In this document: positions 9,028-18,440 of the stretch, one piece after another
Position numbering within the stretch: position 1 is the stretch's first letter
How the letters are laid out: every line of letters starts with the position of its first letter
NCBI GenBank assembly: GCA_965228125.1
Contig: OZ245791.1
Span: forward strand, 1,984,001-2,048,000
Direction of reading: 5' to 3'
Length of the DNA stretch: 64,000 nucleotides
Source: GWF2-38-69 sp965228125
Lineage (GTDB): Bacteria; Verrucomicrobiota; Lentisphaeria; Victivallales; GWF2-38-69
The notes under the pieces: model-generated
What the model was told of the DNA's origin: nothing
The model's database searches: none
Seen by the model: the letters and a program-made list of their open reading frames with translations, nothing else
Position numbers and translations under genes: made by a program

Positions 9028-9539
9028 TTTATCACCATTGGTATGCCTGAAACCATGAATATGACTTTATCAGCAACTCTTGCTATTTTTTGATTGATCC
9101 ATCCGAGAATATCCCTGTATTCTCTGCCATCTTTTGTTTCGGGTACTATTCCAAGGCCGACTTCATTTGTTACGAGTACGATTGGAATGGGTGTATCTTT
9201 TAAAGCACCTATAAGATCAGCGACATGAGCATCAGTTTTCTTGGAACCGTACATAAGGTTAGATGTCCACATGGTTATGCAGTCAACTATGATAATGTCT
9301 GCACCCTTGCTTATGGCCTCTTGTATAGCTTTCTTAAGATCATATCTTTCTTCTATCGTAGTCCACCTGTCGTCACGTTCTTTTTTGTGGTTGATGATTC
9401 TATCAGTCATTTCATCATCGCCGGCCCAGCCTGTGGCGATGTAAAAAGGAGCTTTTGATGATAAAGCAAGTTGAAGGGCGTAGGCGCTTTTACCGCTTCT
9501 TACACCGCCTGTAAGCAAATATGTCGTCTTAGATATCAT
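9024..9539 (-). CDS. cobU: Adenosylcobinamide kinase / adenosylcobinamide-phosphate guanylyltransferase
   Basis: Phosphorylates adenosylcobinamide and then attaches GMP, supplying the substrate of the adjacent CobS. At 171 residues it is of normal size. The P-loop GGVRSGKS sits at residues 11-18, followed by APFYIATGWAGDDEM with the guanylylated region around the HKKERDDRWTTIEE segment. Walker B-like IIIVDCITMW and VLVTNEVGLGIVPE follow, all in family order. It lies four bases after the BtuF-like gene and overlaps cobS. Confidence 0.95.
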   Translation of the reverse strand: MISKTTYLLTGGVRSGKSAYALQLALSSKAPFYIATGWAGDDEMTDRIINHKKERDDRWTTIEERYDLKKAIQEAISKGADIIIVDCITMWTSNLMYGSKKTDAHVADLIGALKDTPIPIVLVTNEVGLGIVPETKDGREYRDILGWINQKIARVADKVIFMVSGIPMVIK

Positions 9540-9543
9540 ATGT

Positions 9544-10377
9544 TCATTTATTGTATAGTAAATTATGGATTAGTTGTATTGTTGAAAGTATTCTTGGGCC
9601 AAAAACATTTACCAAATTGGGGTCAATATTTGTATAAACCCGATTGTTTTTTACTGCGGAAACCGCGTCCCAGCCTATTGATGTTTTCATGTCCTTAACA
9701 GAACGTGTCGATAGGTCGGGAGCGATTATGACATCTGGATTTGCCGTAAGAATACTCTCTTTCGAAATTTGAAAATAACTGCGGTTTACATTTGCTGTGA
9801 TATTTATTCCTCCTGCCAACTCTATAAACTCATTCAGGAAAGCTTTATTCCCTACAGTTATAAGCGGGTTATCCCATATTTCCCAGAAGACTTTTGGCCT
9901 TTTCAAAAAAGGGATAGATTTATTTTCCTTTTTAAATTCAGATAGTCCTTGTTTGATTCTTTCAATTTCCTCTTCGGCCTCTCTATTCTTGTCGAGTATT
10001 TTTCCCAAGGTGTCAACCGTTGAATAGTATTCCTCAAAATTTTCTGTTTTCAATAAATAAAACTTCAAGCCCAGATTTTCTATAATTCTGGCATCTGAAG
10101 GATTAGTGAGGTTTGAAGCAACTACTATGTCGGCTTTGAGCAAGACTATTTGTTCAAGGTTCGGGTTGCCCATGTCACCGGCGACAGGAACAGTTTTGGC
10201 TTCTTTAATATAGTCGGATGCTGAAGAACGGCCCACCAGTGATGATTTACCGCCAAGCGCAAGGATGATTTCCGTCAGGTTCGGTGACAGTGAAACAATT
10301 CTTGGTTGATCCTGAGCTGTAATTTTTAGCGTGAAAAGAAAGAAAGTTAATACTATTGAAACAAATAAATATCTCAT
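9544..10377 (-). CDS. btuF: Periplasmic corrinoid-type binding protein (BtuF-like)
   Basis: Substrate-binding protein of the helical-backbone metal-receptor class (cluster A-II, BtuF/FhuD-like). Residues 1-21 are a signal peptide (hydrophobic VSIVLTFFLFTL, ending around TAQDQ) without a lipobox cysteine. PRIVSLSPNLTEIILALGG is the family's N-terminal signature, and KVFWEIWDNPLITVG plus a C-terminal VNVFGPRI follow. The ligand cannot be proven by eye, as the family also carries iron chelates. The four-base spacing to cobU strongly suggests a corrinoid. No permease or ATPase gene is nearby. Its start overlaps the dxr stop by four bases. Confidence 0.85.
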   Translation of the reverse strand: MRYLFVSIVLTFFLFTLKITAQDQPRIVSLSPNLTEIILALGGKSSLVGRSSASDYIKEAKTVPVAGDMGNPNLEQIVLLKADIVVASNLTNPSDARIIENLGLKFYLLKTENFEEYYSTVDTLGKILDKNREAEEEIERIKQGLSEFKKENKSIPFLKRPKVFWEIWDNPLITVGNKAFLNEFIELAGGINITANVNRSYFQISKESILTANPDVIIAPDLSTRSVKDMKTSIGWDAVSAVKNNRVYTNIDPNLVNVFGPRILSTIQLIHNLLYNK

Positions 10378-11507
10378 GACTTGTTTGCTTCTAACCTAGC
10401 CCAATGGTCGGCCGATAATATTTGATTGAGGGTAGGATGTTTAATGACCATGTGGGAAGCCATTACTTTCTGGATGATTTTCCAAATGTCCGGAAGAGTA
10501 ATCTTACCGTCTCTGAACTTGTCGAAGGCTATCTCGTTTGCTGCATTCATAACGGCGCACATGGTGCCTCCTGACCTGATTGCCTCAAATGCTATGTCTA
10601 TGCTTGGGTATTTAGCTCTGTCAGGTTCTTCAAAAGACAGAGTGCATATTTTGGATAATGACAGCAATGGCAGCCCGCCAAGTTTTTCAGGATACGTCAA
10701 AGCATGCTGGATGGGCGACTTCATATCAGTGATTCCCATCTGTGCAAGGATGGTCCCGTCATTGAATTCAACCATTGAATGGATGATTGACTGCGGATGA
10801 ATGATAACATCTATTTTTTCAGGGGGCATGCGGAATAAATGATGAGCTTCAATAATTTCCAACGCCTTATTCATCAAGGTCGCTGAATCGAGAGTTACTT
10901 TCGGCCCCATGTTCCATGTCGGATGAGCCATTGCATCTTCAAAGGTCGCTTTGAACATCTCTTCTTTTGAGTGTTTCCTGAAAGCTCCTCCGCTGGCTGT
11001 CAGAATAATCTTTGAAACATCAGAAGTTTGTTTGCCCTCCAAGCATTGAAAGATAGCACTGTGTTCGCTGTCTACCGGCAACATCCTTACTGCGTGTTTT
11101 TTGGCTTCTTCCATAACAATTTCGCCTGCCATAACCAGGACTTCTTTGCTTGCAAGAGCGATGTCTTTTTTTGCTTTGATAGACTCTAATACAGGCATGA
11201 GCCCTGCGGTTCCAACGACAGAGCACAATACAATGTCAGTTGCAGGTAAAGTCGAAATTTCTATCATGCCCTCTACGCCGCAGAGAATTTTTACTGATGA
11301 GGGGACGAGCTTTTTTAAAGAATCTGCTGAAGAAACGCTGCACACAGCATATTTACAGCCAAATTTATTAACTTGTTTTGCCAATGATTCAATATTGTTA
11401 TTTGCGGCGACAGCAAGGAGCCTGAGTTTATCCGGATGGTTTTCAATGACTTTAACAGCATTTGTGCCGATAGAGCCGGTAGAACCTAATATGACGACAT
11501 TTTTCAT
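10374..11507 (-). CDS. dxr: 1-deoxy-D-xylulose 5-phosphate reductoisomerase
   Basis: Second enzyme of the MEP isoprenoid pathway, NADPH- and metal-dependent. Diagnostic motifs in its 377 residues are the NADPH loop ILGSTGSIGTNA at residues 6-17, LASKEVLVMAG, the metal and substrate site PVDSEHSAIFQCL near residue 145, TASGGAFR, HPTWNMGPKVTLDSATLMNK near 202-221, HPQSIIHSMVEF and the C-terminal AANEIAFDKF. It is slightly shorter than the usual 390-400. It sits between dtd and the BtuF-like gene. The usual partners (rseP, cdsA, uppS) are not in the window. Confidence 0.97.
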   Translation of the reverse strand: MKNVVILGSTGSIGTNAVKVIENHPDKLRLLAVAANNNIESLAKQVNKFGCKYAVCSVSSADSLKKLVPSSVKILCGVEGMIEISTLPATDIVLCSVVGTAGLMPVLESIKAKKDIALASKEVLVMAGEIVMEEAKKHAVRMLPVDSEHSAIFQCLEGKQTSDVSKIILTASGGAFRKHSKEEMFKATFEDAMAHPTWNMGPKVTLDSATLMNKALEIIEAHHLFRMPPEKIDVIIHPQSIIHSMVEFNDGTILAQMGITDMKSPIQHALTYPEKLGGLPLLSLSKICTLSFEEPDRAKYPSIDIAFEAIRSGGTMCAVMNAANEIAFDKFRDGKITLPDIWKIIQKVMASHMVIKHPTLNQILSADHWARLEANKS

Positions 11508-11527
11508 GGAATAAAATTTTTAAATTT

Positions 11528-11965
11528 CTACTTTTCTATAATGATAGTGACGGGGCCTGAGTTTGTCAGGTTAACTTCCATTTTTGCTCCGAAAATTCCT
11601 GTTTCGACTTTTATTCCTGAATCAGTTATCTTCTTGATGAAATATTCATAAAGAGGGATGGCTCTTTCGGGTTTTGCGGCTTCTGTAAAACTTGGGCGTC
11701 TACCTTTTGATGCATCTCCATAAAGGGTAAATTGCGAAATAAGCAGTACTGAGCCTTCAACATCTTTCAGCGCAAGGTTCATTTTGTTTTCTTTGTCTTC
11801 AAAGATTCTGAGGTTTGCTATTTTGTCAGCCAGAAAATCTGCTTCTTTCTTGGTATCTGTGTGTGTGATTCCAATCAGAACCAAAAAACCTATGCTTATT
11901 TTGCCGACAATTTTACCTTCGACTTTTACCTCTGCCCTGGAAACTCTTTGTATAACTATTTTCAT
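11528..11965 (-). CDS. dtd: D-aminoacyl-tRNA deacylase
   Basis: Homodimeric RNA-based proofreading enzyme that hydrolyses D-aminoacyl-tRNA and mischarged glycyl-tRNA. The 145-residue length is typical. MKIVIQRVSRAEVKVEGK is the standard N-terminus. The active-site motifs SQFTLYGD (near residue 77) and the C-terminal NSGPVTI, which carries the cross-subunit Gly-Pro, are both present. It has 20-base spacing to dxr downstream and 17 bases from the sensor upstream, so it is part of the same transcription run. Confidence 0.97.
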   Translation of the reverse strand: MKIVIQRVSRAEVKVEGKIVGKISIGFLVLIGITHTDTKKEADFLADKIANLRIFEDKENKMNLALKDVEGSVLLISQFTLYGDASKGRRPSFTEAAKPERAIPLYEYFIKKITDSGIKVETGIFGAKMEVNLTNSGPVTIIIEK

Positions 11966-11982
11966 CTTTCTTTTTGCTATAG

Positions 11983-13332
11983 TTAGGAAAATTTCGTTAT
12001 GTCCGATTGCGTCAACTTTTCAATATCAAGATCAGGGTAGAGCTTTTTGGCGCATTCAGGACACATTGAATGGCTGAATTTTGTATCGGTATGCACCTTG
12101 ATATATGTTTCGACCTGGTTCCAATAACCATTGTCATCTCTGATTTTTTTGCAGCTAGCGCATATAGGAAGAAGCGTCTTGAGGGTTTTTATTTTAGCTG
12201 AGGCATCATTTAAATCGGATATGAGTTTTTCCTTTTCTGCCAAGTTTTGCATTAAGTTAGATCTTGCCTGCCTGATATTTGAAATCATTGTGTCAAATTC
12301 TTTGGTTAGCTGTCCTATTTCATCTTTTTTTGAAGAAGTGATATTGCTGGAAAAGTCATCGGATTTTGATATTTTCGTTATAAAATTTGTCAGGCGAATC
12401 AAAGGTTTTGTGATAATTTCATGCAGGAAAAACCATAGTATCACCGCAATAATGATGGTTGCAATTATTAACGAGAGCATAGAATAATTTAGGGCCCTAT
12501 TAGTCCTTAAAAAGACCTCTCTAGGTACTGAAACTTTTAACAAGATCGGAGCGCTCCCTTTGAGAACATTCAGATAAGAATATAGATAGAGCGAGCCTTT
12601 GTTTGTCTTTTTGTCTATAAAGACATCATTGTCACTATTTTTTATCCCTGCAATAATGGCATTGAGCATTGGGGTTTTGTCGTACAAAAGTGGAAAAACA
12701 TCAAAAGGGATTTCAATGGTATTTGACATGGAAGCGACACAGGAATTGCTAAGGAATCTGCCCATTATCATAGAGCCCAGGCAAGGGAGACCATTTTCCG
12801 TGCCCAGAATAGGTGTGACGGCCAATAGAATTGGCCCGTACCTGCTTTCTATGACTCCTGTAACGGCATTGTTTTTTTTAGAACTGCTGTTTAAAAAAAG
12901 GTAGTTAAATTTTGTTTGGAGCAAATTGTCTATGTTTTTGATCTGCTCATTTTTGGATAGTGAAGAGTTTGCTTTATTTTCGACTATATCACTCCAATAT
13001 AACTTGTGGTTTATATCATAGATAAAAAAAATGTCCATTTTGATGTCAGACAATACATTTTTCATGAGGTTATTGTCTATGTATGACTGATTGCGATGTT
13101 TGAGAAATTCGTATGTACCATTCCAGACAGACCAGTCCTTTGCTGTGACTAAAATGTTTTGGAGTTCATTTTGTATAAGATTATTAGTCCTGGCAAGATC
13201 CTTGATAGCCAAGGAATTTTCAAGTCTGTTAAATTCAGGATCTATAATTAACGCCTGAACCAAACATCTAAAGGCTATATATGATAAAACCAGAATAAAT
13301 AACAAATAAAAAATTTTGAGTTTAAGCTTCAT
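11983..13332 (-). CDS. Membrane HAMP sensor with CxxC output-like domain
   Basis: A 449-residue protein with an N-terminal membrane helix (about 6-26), a long extracytoplasmic domain resembling CHASE4 (FNRLENSLAIKDLARTN near its start, then NDLILTAKDW-like text), a second helix near 280-300, and a HAMP segment containing ITKPLIRLTNFI. A coiled coil follows. The C-terminal CASCKKIRDDNGYW...SHSMCPECAKKLYPDL module is almost the same as that of the PAS sensor at 4987-6363. No catalytic output domain is seen. It heads the long minus-strand run through dtd, dxr and the cobalamin genes, and is divergent from the STAS operon. Confidence 0.8.
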   Translation of the reverse strand: MKLKLKIFYLLFILVLSYIAFRCLVQALIIDPEFNRLENSLAIKDLARTNNLIQNELQNILVTAKDWSVWNGTYEFLKHRNQSYIDNNLMKNVLSDIKMDIFFIYDINHKLYWSDIVENKANSSLSKNEQIKNIDNLLQTKFNYLFLNSSSKKNNAVTGVIESRYGPILLAVTPILGTENGLPCLGSMIMGRFLSNSCVASMSNTIEIPFDVFPLLYDKTPMLNAIIAGIKNSDNDVFIDKKTNKGSLYLYSYLNVLKGSAPILLKVSVPREVFLRTNRALNYSMLSLIIATIIIAVILWFFLHEIITKPLIRLTNFITKISKSDDFSSNITSSKKDEIGQLTKEFDTMISNIRQARSNLMQNLAEKEKLISDLNDASAKIKTLKTLLPICASCKKIRDDNGYWNQVETYIKVHTDTKFSHSMCPECAKKLYPDLDIEKLTQSDITKFS

Positions 13333-13595
13333 AATTGACGCGAATTACAGGAGTCATCCAGATTGAAAATGAAACACTTATTGTTTTTAATGAAATTATA
13401 TTGAAACTGGTTGGCTCTACAAGAGTTATTTACAAAATAGGCCAATAGGATATAAGAGAATGGCTCAGTAGAAAACTAATAGTATTCTTATTTGAATTAC
13501 TTGTTTTCATGTTTATTGAAAGTCTGAAGGCAGCATATTATAATTCCAATTGAAATTTTCGGTAAAAAATACGTTTTAATATATGGAGGCCCTTG

Positions 13596-13895
13596 ATGGG
13601 AAAATTTAATTCCAGTGTAAACGCAGATGTGCTTACATTTTTTTTCGAAGGCGAATTGGATACGCTTTGTTGCATGGAAATCGAAGAGAAAGTCTTGTCC
13701 CAAATTAAAGGACATAGGGGCAAAGTTGTTTTTGATCTGAAAGAAGTAGGATATATAGCATCTTCATTTATAAGATTGTGTGGCTCCGCCGCATCGTTGG
13801 TTTCTTCTTCGAATATGTCCGTAACCAATATGAACAAGGAGATAAAAAAGAACCTTACAAAAATAGGTTTGGCTTCAGTTCTGAATATTAAATAA
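13596..13895 (+). CDS. STAS-domain protein (anti-sigma-factor-antagonist-like)
   Basis: A 99-residue single STAS domain of the SpoIIAA/RsbV type. Such proteins bind an anti-sigma kinase and are controlled by phosphorylation of a serine. The equivalent segment is FDLKEVGYIASSFIRL near residues 46-61. A serine is kept, but the Asp usually just before it is Ala and the following Gly is Phe. The ATG at 13596 is preferred over the overlapping TTG because GGAGG lies six bases before it. Its stop overlaps the start of the PP2C phosphatase gene, the natural enzyme for dephosphorylating it. No RsbW-like kinase is nearby. Confidence 0.8.
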   Translation: MGKFNSSVNADVLTFFFEGELDTLCCMEIEEKVLSQIKGHRGKVVFDLKEVGYIASSFIRLCGSAASLVSSSNMSVTNMNKEIKKNLTKIGLASVLNIK

Positions 13896-15592
13896 TGAAA
13901 ATCAGAAACAAATTCGCTCTCATTATTGTCATAATTACTGTTATTCTTGCTTCAGCTCTGGGCACAGCCAATTTGCTTTTTGATTTTTCCCAACAGGGGT
14001 ATTATTCGAAATTTGCTAACGAGGACATAAATAATTTCACTAAATGGAACAATGAACAGTCGCAGAGGAATTTGGGGCCATTTGCCGAAAATTATATTGA
14101 ATTGCTGGCGAAAGATTTGGGATATACAGTCCGAAGAGATTTTTTGGATAATAACAAAGATTACAGCTACCTTAAGAAAGATGAAAAACTAAGAAAAATC
14201 CTTCTTGATTCCACTTATATTAATGGCATTAAGGTCGGCTATGCTGCAATCATTGAGAGAGACGACAAGATAATTCTCAGCAGTGAAAATGATGAAGAGG
14301 GAATGAGCTTCAGGCATTGGTTGATCCGCAGCAATGTTACGCTTAACCAGGATGTTTCAACTATCAGCGATTCAGAATCATTCAACTTTTATTATGAACT
14401 TGTAGATGACAAAACCAAAACTCCTGATAATGAATATGCTTCAGCCTTTAAAATACCTGATACCGATTTAGCCTTAGTTTACAGTCTTTCACTGGATGAC
14501 TACATGGCGCCTTTAAGTCAGGAAATTCACAAAAAAAGGGAAATAGAAGCCCAAAGAATTGTTAGTAAAATTAACTCTGGTTTTGCTCATGACAGAAAGT
14601 TTGGTATAGCGTTTACTTTTGTCTCCGTCATCATTATTTATTTGTTTTCCATACCACTGATCATGTGGTTTTCTAAATCCATTACTGAGCCGATAAGAAA
14701 ACTCAGAGACGAGGTTTCAAAACTCGGAAAGGGTCAGTTTAATATCAGTTTGAAAGCGCAAGGCTCTGACGAAATAAAAGATTTGATAGGTTCCATTAAC
14801 TATTTAGGAAGCGAGCTTGCTTTATACACTGAGAATTTGAAAACTGAAGTAATGCGTAGGCAGCGCAGAGAGACAGAGATAGACATTGCGCATAGGATAC
14901 AGGAGGCAACCTTGCCTAAAATAGGATCGGATTTTGTTTTTAAGGGATTTCAGCTTGGAGTAAAACTCCTTCCGGCAGACAAAGTGGCCGGTGATTTTTA
15001 TGAATTTTTTTATTGCGGCAATAAATTGGCTTTAGCCGTGGCAGATGTTTCAGGGAAGGGGATTTCTGCCGCTTTTTTTATGGCTATCTCAAAGGCACTT
15101 ATGCACAATTCGCTTTTACAGTTTGATCAACCTGACAGAGTGCTTTTTGAATTGAACAGGCTTCTGTCAAAGCGAAATGAGACCAATATGTTTGCAACAG
15201 TCTTTACAGGCTTTTATGATATTTATGACAGTACTTTTATTTATTCCAATGCAGGGCATGAGAATGTTCTTGTAGTTAAAACTGATGGTTCTATAACCGA
15301 AATAGGCGAACATGAAAGGCCGGCTGTCGGTTTCTTCTCAGATAGCACGTATCGTTCCGAAAGTATTAAGCTGGAGAAAAATGATATGCTTGTTTTCTAT
15401 ACTGACGGTATAACAGAGGCCCGTTCTTTGGATAAAGCGTTCTATGGGCTTGCCAAGCTAAAGAGCCTCATAAAAGATAATTTAACTTTGCCCCCCCAGG
15501 GTTTATGCGATTTAATCGTCAATGAGGTAAAGGAATTTGAGGACAACAAACTATACGATGATATTACAATTATGATTTTAAAAAAAGTTTAA
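13895..15592 (+). CDS. Membrane-bound SpoIIE/RsbU-type PP2C phosphatase with HAMP domain
   Basis: A 565-residue receptor phosphatase. Helix one is at about 7-25, with a periplasmic sensor domain to about residue 225. Helix two is around 233-255. HAMP follows from SKSITEPIRKLRDEVSKL, then a coiled coil, then the PP2C-type SpoIIE domain from about 330. Metal-site motifs are intact: ADKVAGDFYEFF, VADVSGKGISAAFFM, YSNAGHENVLV, FYTDGITEA and the C-terminal YDDITIMIL. It most likely removes phosphate from the STAS protein encoded just upstream, with which it overlaps by one base, in response to an external signal. Confidence 0.9.
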   Translation: MKIRNKFALIIVIITVILASALGTANLLFDFSQQGYYSKFANEDINNFTKWNNEQSQRNLGPFAENYIELLAKDLGYTVRRDFLDNNKDYSYLKKDEKLRKILLDSTYINGIKVGYAAIIERDDKIILSSENDEEGMSFRHWLIRSNVTLNQDVSTISDSESFNFYYELVDDKTKTPDNEYASAFKIPDTDLALVYSLSLDDYMAPLSQEIHKKREIEAQRIVSKINSGFAHDRKFGIAFTFVSVIIIYLFSIPLIMWFSKSITEPIRKLRDEVSKLGKGQFNISLKAQGSDEIKDLIGSINYLGSELALYTENLKTEVMRRQRRETEIDIAHRIQEATLPKIGSDFVFKGFQLGVKLLPADKVAGDFYEFFYCGNKLALAVADVSGKGISAAFFMAISKALMHNSLLQFDQPDRVLFELNRLLSKRNETNMFATVFTGFYDIYDSTFIYSNAGHENVLVVKTDGSITEIGEHERPAVGFFSDSTYRSESIKLEKNDMLVFYTDGITEARSLDKAFYGLAKLKSLIKDNLTLPPQGLCDLIVNEVKEFEDNKLYDDITIMILKKV

Positions 15593-15607
15593 TTGGAGAT
15601 TGACGGA

Positions 15608-17167
15608 ATGGACAGAGAATTATTGCTTGATTATCTAAAGCTTTATGGCAGTCATACGATTGCTTTTTCTGCTGTGTTTGATGACAAACTGAAGATTTTT
15701 TATTTGCCCGGCAAAGGGTTTATCTTTTATGGAATGTATAAAAATATCAGGTTTATGCTTGGTGATCCGCTTTGCTCAACAGGAAACATGGCGGCTGTGG
15801 TTAAAGCTTTTATAGATGACACTAATGCAGCCTCAAATATTCTTATTGGCATGCAATGCGGGTTTGAAGCGGCCAGTATATTTTCCAAAAGCGGTTTTAG
15901 CGTGAACCACATGGGAGTAGAGACCATTTTGTTCCTTGACACTTTTGATACAAAAGGCAAAGCGATGACCAAAGTCAGGCGCTGGATAAACTCTGCTACT
16001 AATGCAGGAATTGAAGTAAAAGAAGAAAATTTACTTGATCAGGAAATTAAATCTGAAGTGATGAGAATATCAGAGAAATGGCTGGAAGGGAAAGCAACGA
16101 CCAGTGAACTTACTTTGTTAACAAGGCCGCTTACTTTTGAGAACGAGCCAGGGCTTAGGTTCTTTTGTGGTTATTTGAATGGAAGGATAGTCGGATATAA
16201 CACTTTTGAACCGATGTATAAGGATAACAAGGTTATCGGTTATTACGCCAATATATGCCGTGTGGAAGATGAAGCCCCAAATGGTACACTTGATTTAATT
16301 ATGCAAAAAGCCCGTGAAAAATTCAAAGAGGAAGGCGTCAAATATTTTTCCTTTGGGCTTTCCCCTATGGCGGACATTAAAGATGAACACAAACTCCATA
16401 ATCCTATTGTAAGTTTTATGTTGGAATCAAGTTATAGGTACGGAAGCAGTTTATATTCATTCCAGGGATTAGATTTTCATAAGAAAGCATATCATGACGA
16501 AATAAATAGTGTCAGGCAGCCCTCTTATTTGGTTATAAAGGGATCTTTGCCTGTAAATCAAATTATCAATTCTTTGAGTTACCTTGGGATACTTCCTAAT
16601 CAGGGATTTGTTTCGAACCTTTCTTATCTTGCCGAAACCATGATTAAAGGGTTTTATGAGCAAAACAAGGCAAAATTTCAGACATCAGAACAGGATATCA
16701 AGGGCGCTGTTTCAGGACTGCTTGGAGGTTTAAGCAATAGGGAAATATCACAAAACTTCAACTGCAGTGGAGCCTTTGTTGAAAGCCTGGCGAACACTTT
16801 TACTTCCATGTGGAAACAGAAATTGCCTGAGTTTCAAGAGAAACTTTACATTCAGTGTGATCTGGATGAAGCTTCAAAAGATATTTTTGCTAAGGTTGAG
16901 AATATCGTTGATAGAGATAAAGATGTTGTCTTTTTGTATAACATAGGAATACACCCTGTGGGAAAGGGCTATTATGTCATGATGACAGTGGAAGTTGAGG
17001 GAAAACTCACTATTAATAAAGCCAACTTCATAGTGGCCAGGATCAAAGATGAAATCAAAAAGAAGATTTCCAGTGTGGTTGGGGTATTTGTAGAAACTGC
17101 TCCTGTTGGGCAGTATGCCTATAAAATAGGACTCAAAGGAGATGCGCAAAAAGTTTTTATTGTCTGA
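15608..17167 (+). CDS. DUF2156 (MprF C-terminal-like) protein with CDF-dimer-like C-terminal domain
   Basis: Residues about 1-310 form a double GNAT-like DUF2156 domain, the fold of the aminoacyl-transfer half of MprF. It includes GFIFYGMYKNIRFMLGDPLC, the FSKSGFSVNHMGVETILFL segment, EPGLRFFCGYLNGRIVGYNTF, and KYFSFGLSPMADI. Unlike MprF there is no membrane flippase half. A helical linker follows. Residues about 435-515 resemble the cytoplasmic dimer domain of cation-diffusion facilitators (IGIHPVGKGYYVMMTVEVEG, then an Asn/Ile-rich helix and VGVFVETAP). The ATG at 15608 follows GGAG by nine bases. The substrate is unknown. Its 3' end overlaps the next gene by 26 bases. Confidence 0.7.
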   Translation: MDRELLLDYLKLYGSHTIAFSAVFDDKLKIFYLPGKGFIFYGMYKNIRFMLGDPLCSTGNMAAVVKAFIDDTNAASNILIGMQCGFEAASIFSKSGFSVNHMGVETILFLDTFDTKGKAMTKVRRWINSATNAGIEVKEENLLDQEIKSEVMRISEKWLEGKATTSELTLLTRPLTFENEPGLRFFCGYLNGRIVGYNTFEPMYKDNKVIGYYANICRVEDEAPNGTLDLIMQKAREKFKEEGVKYFSFGLSPMADIKDEHKLHNPIVSFMLESSYRYGSSLYSFQGLDFHKKAYHDEINSVRQPSYLVIKGSLPVNQIINSLSYLGILPNQGFVSNLSYLAETMIKGFYEQNKAKFQTSEQDIKGAVSGLLGGLSNREISQNFNCSGAFVESLANTFTSMWKQKLPEFQEKLYIQCDLDEASKDIFAKVENIVDRDKDVVFLYNIGIHPVGKGYYVMMTVEVEGKLTINKANFIVARIKDEIKKKISSVVGVFVETAPVGQYAYKIGLKGDAQKVFIV

Positions 17168-18419
17168 TCTTAATTATTTTCAATGGAAAAAAAATCATAA
17201 ACAGAACTTTTGCAATAAATCCAATATGGCTTCGACTTCTAAAGGAGAAGTGGAATATTTGATTGAAGGCGAAAAAGGCCCTGTGATTGTTGCTATCCAT
17301 GGAGAGCCTGGAAACATATTTCAGTGCGAGTATATTTTTGCCGGACTCAGAAGCCCTAATTTCAGATACCTTTCATGGTCAAGGCCTGGTTATTTGGGTA
17401 CGCCTATTAGTTCCGGAAGGAGTATATTCGAACAATCTGAACTGCTTTGTGCTCTGCTTGATTATTTAGAAATAGATAGAGTTGCTTTAATTGGTTTTTC
17501 ATTTGGCGGCCTTTTGGCTATGGACTTTGCTATACGATACCAGGAAAGAACTCTTGCCATAATTCTTGATGCTTCTGTAGCCAAAAGGATATCTTATGTA
17601 CACAGTTTTTATAGGCATATGACCAATTTTTTTGCATTTTCCGACGTTGGAAACTGGATATCATCAGCAATTTGCACTATCTCGAAAAAATCTTCTATCA
17701 AAAGCCTTATAAAACGATACTCCAAATTAGATGAAAATGATGCAAGGGAATTGCTTTACGACATACTTAATGATGAAGAAATGTTTCAAGTTACCAGCAG
17801 TCTGATATGGGGCATGATGCCATTCAGTCTCAACTCAATAGGTTTTAAGAATGATGCAAAGCAATACCATCACTTCGATGCTTTGGCTTTTAATCAGATA
17901 TCGGTACCTGCTTTGGTTATTCATGGAGAGAGGGATGCTGAGGTTCCTTTTGAGCACGGAGTTTATCTTTCAAAAAACATTCCAAATGCTGAATTTGTTC
18001 ATTTGAAAAAAGCGATGCATTTTACTCTTCTTTCTGATGAGGACGAGGTTACCAAGAAAAAATTTTCTTTTTTGAGAAAACATATCCTTAAGAAAAATGA
18101 AATGCATAAGGAAAAAATAGTTTCCAAGGAATTTCTTGGAGAGGCCGAAAAGATGATTTTTGCTAAAGCTGAATACATAGCAGATTCAGATAAAAATGTT
18201 CTTTTGGTTAATGATATTAAAATTTATCCTGTCGGAAATAGTTATCACGTAGCCATGACAGTTGAACTCAGCTCCAGGCTTACTTTTGAAAAACTCAACC
18301 CTATCATTGAAAACCTGAAATCTAAGATTAAACGCGATATCCCCAACGTATCAGAGGTTTATATACAAACCATGCCGAGTGGTTTTTTTGCTTCAACTAT
18401 AGGTGCACCAAAACAATAA
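17142..18419 (+). CDS. Alpha/beta hydrolase with CDF-dimer-like C-terminal domain
   Basis: Residues about 45-310 are an alpha/beta-hydrolase. The oxyanion region is VAIHGEPGN, the nucleophile elbow GFSFGG lies near residue 119, an acid in HGERDAEVPFEHG is near 265, and the catalytic His is in KKAMHFTLL near 290. The C-terminal 90 residues (IFAKAEYIADSDKNVLLVND onward, then a YPVGNSYHVAMTVEL segment) match the C-terminal domain of the preceding DUF2156 protein. The two gene products may therefore associate through it. The start at 17142 overlaps the upstream gene. A later start at Met30 is possible. The substrate is unknown, perhaps an acyl or aminoacyl ester. Confidence 0.75.
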   Translation: MRKKFLLSDLNYFQWKKNHKQNFCNKSNMASTSKGEVEYLIEGEKGPVIVAIHGEPGNIFQCEYIFAGLRSPNFRYLSWSRPGYLGTPISSGRSIFEQSELLCALLDYLEIDRVALIGFSFGGLLAMDFAIRYQERTLAIILDASVAKRISYVHSFYRHMTNFFAFSDVGNWISSAICTISKKSSIKSLIKRYSKLDENDARELLYDILNDEEMFQVTSSLIWGMMPFSLNSIGFKNDAKQYHHFDALAFNQISVPALVIHGERDAEVPFEHGVYLSKNIPNAEFVHLKKAMHFTLLSDEDEVTKKKFSFLRKHILKKNEMHKEKIVSKEFLGEAEKMIFAKAEYIADSDKNVLLVNDIKIYPVGNSYHVAMTVELSSRLTFEKLNPIIENLKSKIKRDIPNVSEVYIQTMPSGFFASTIGAPKQ

Positions 18420-18440
18420 TATAAAAATTGCAGGTAATTT

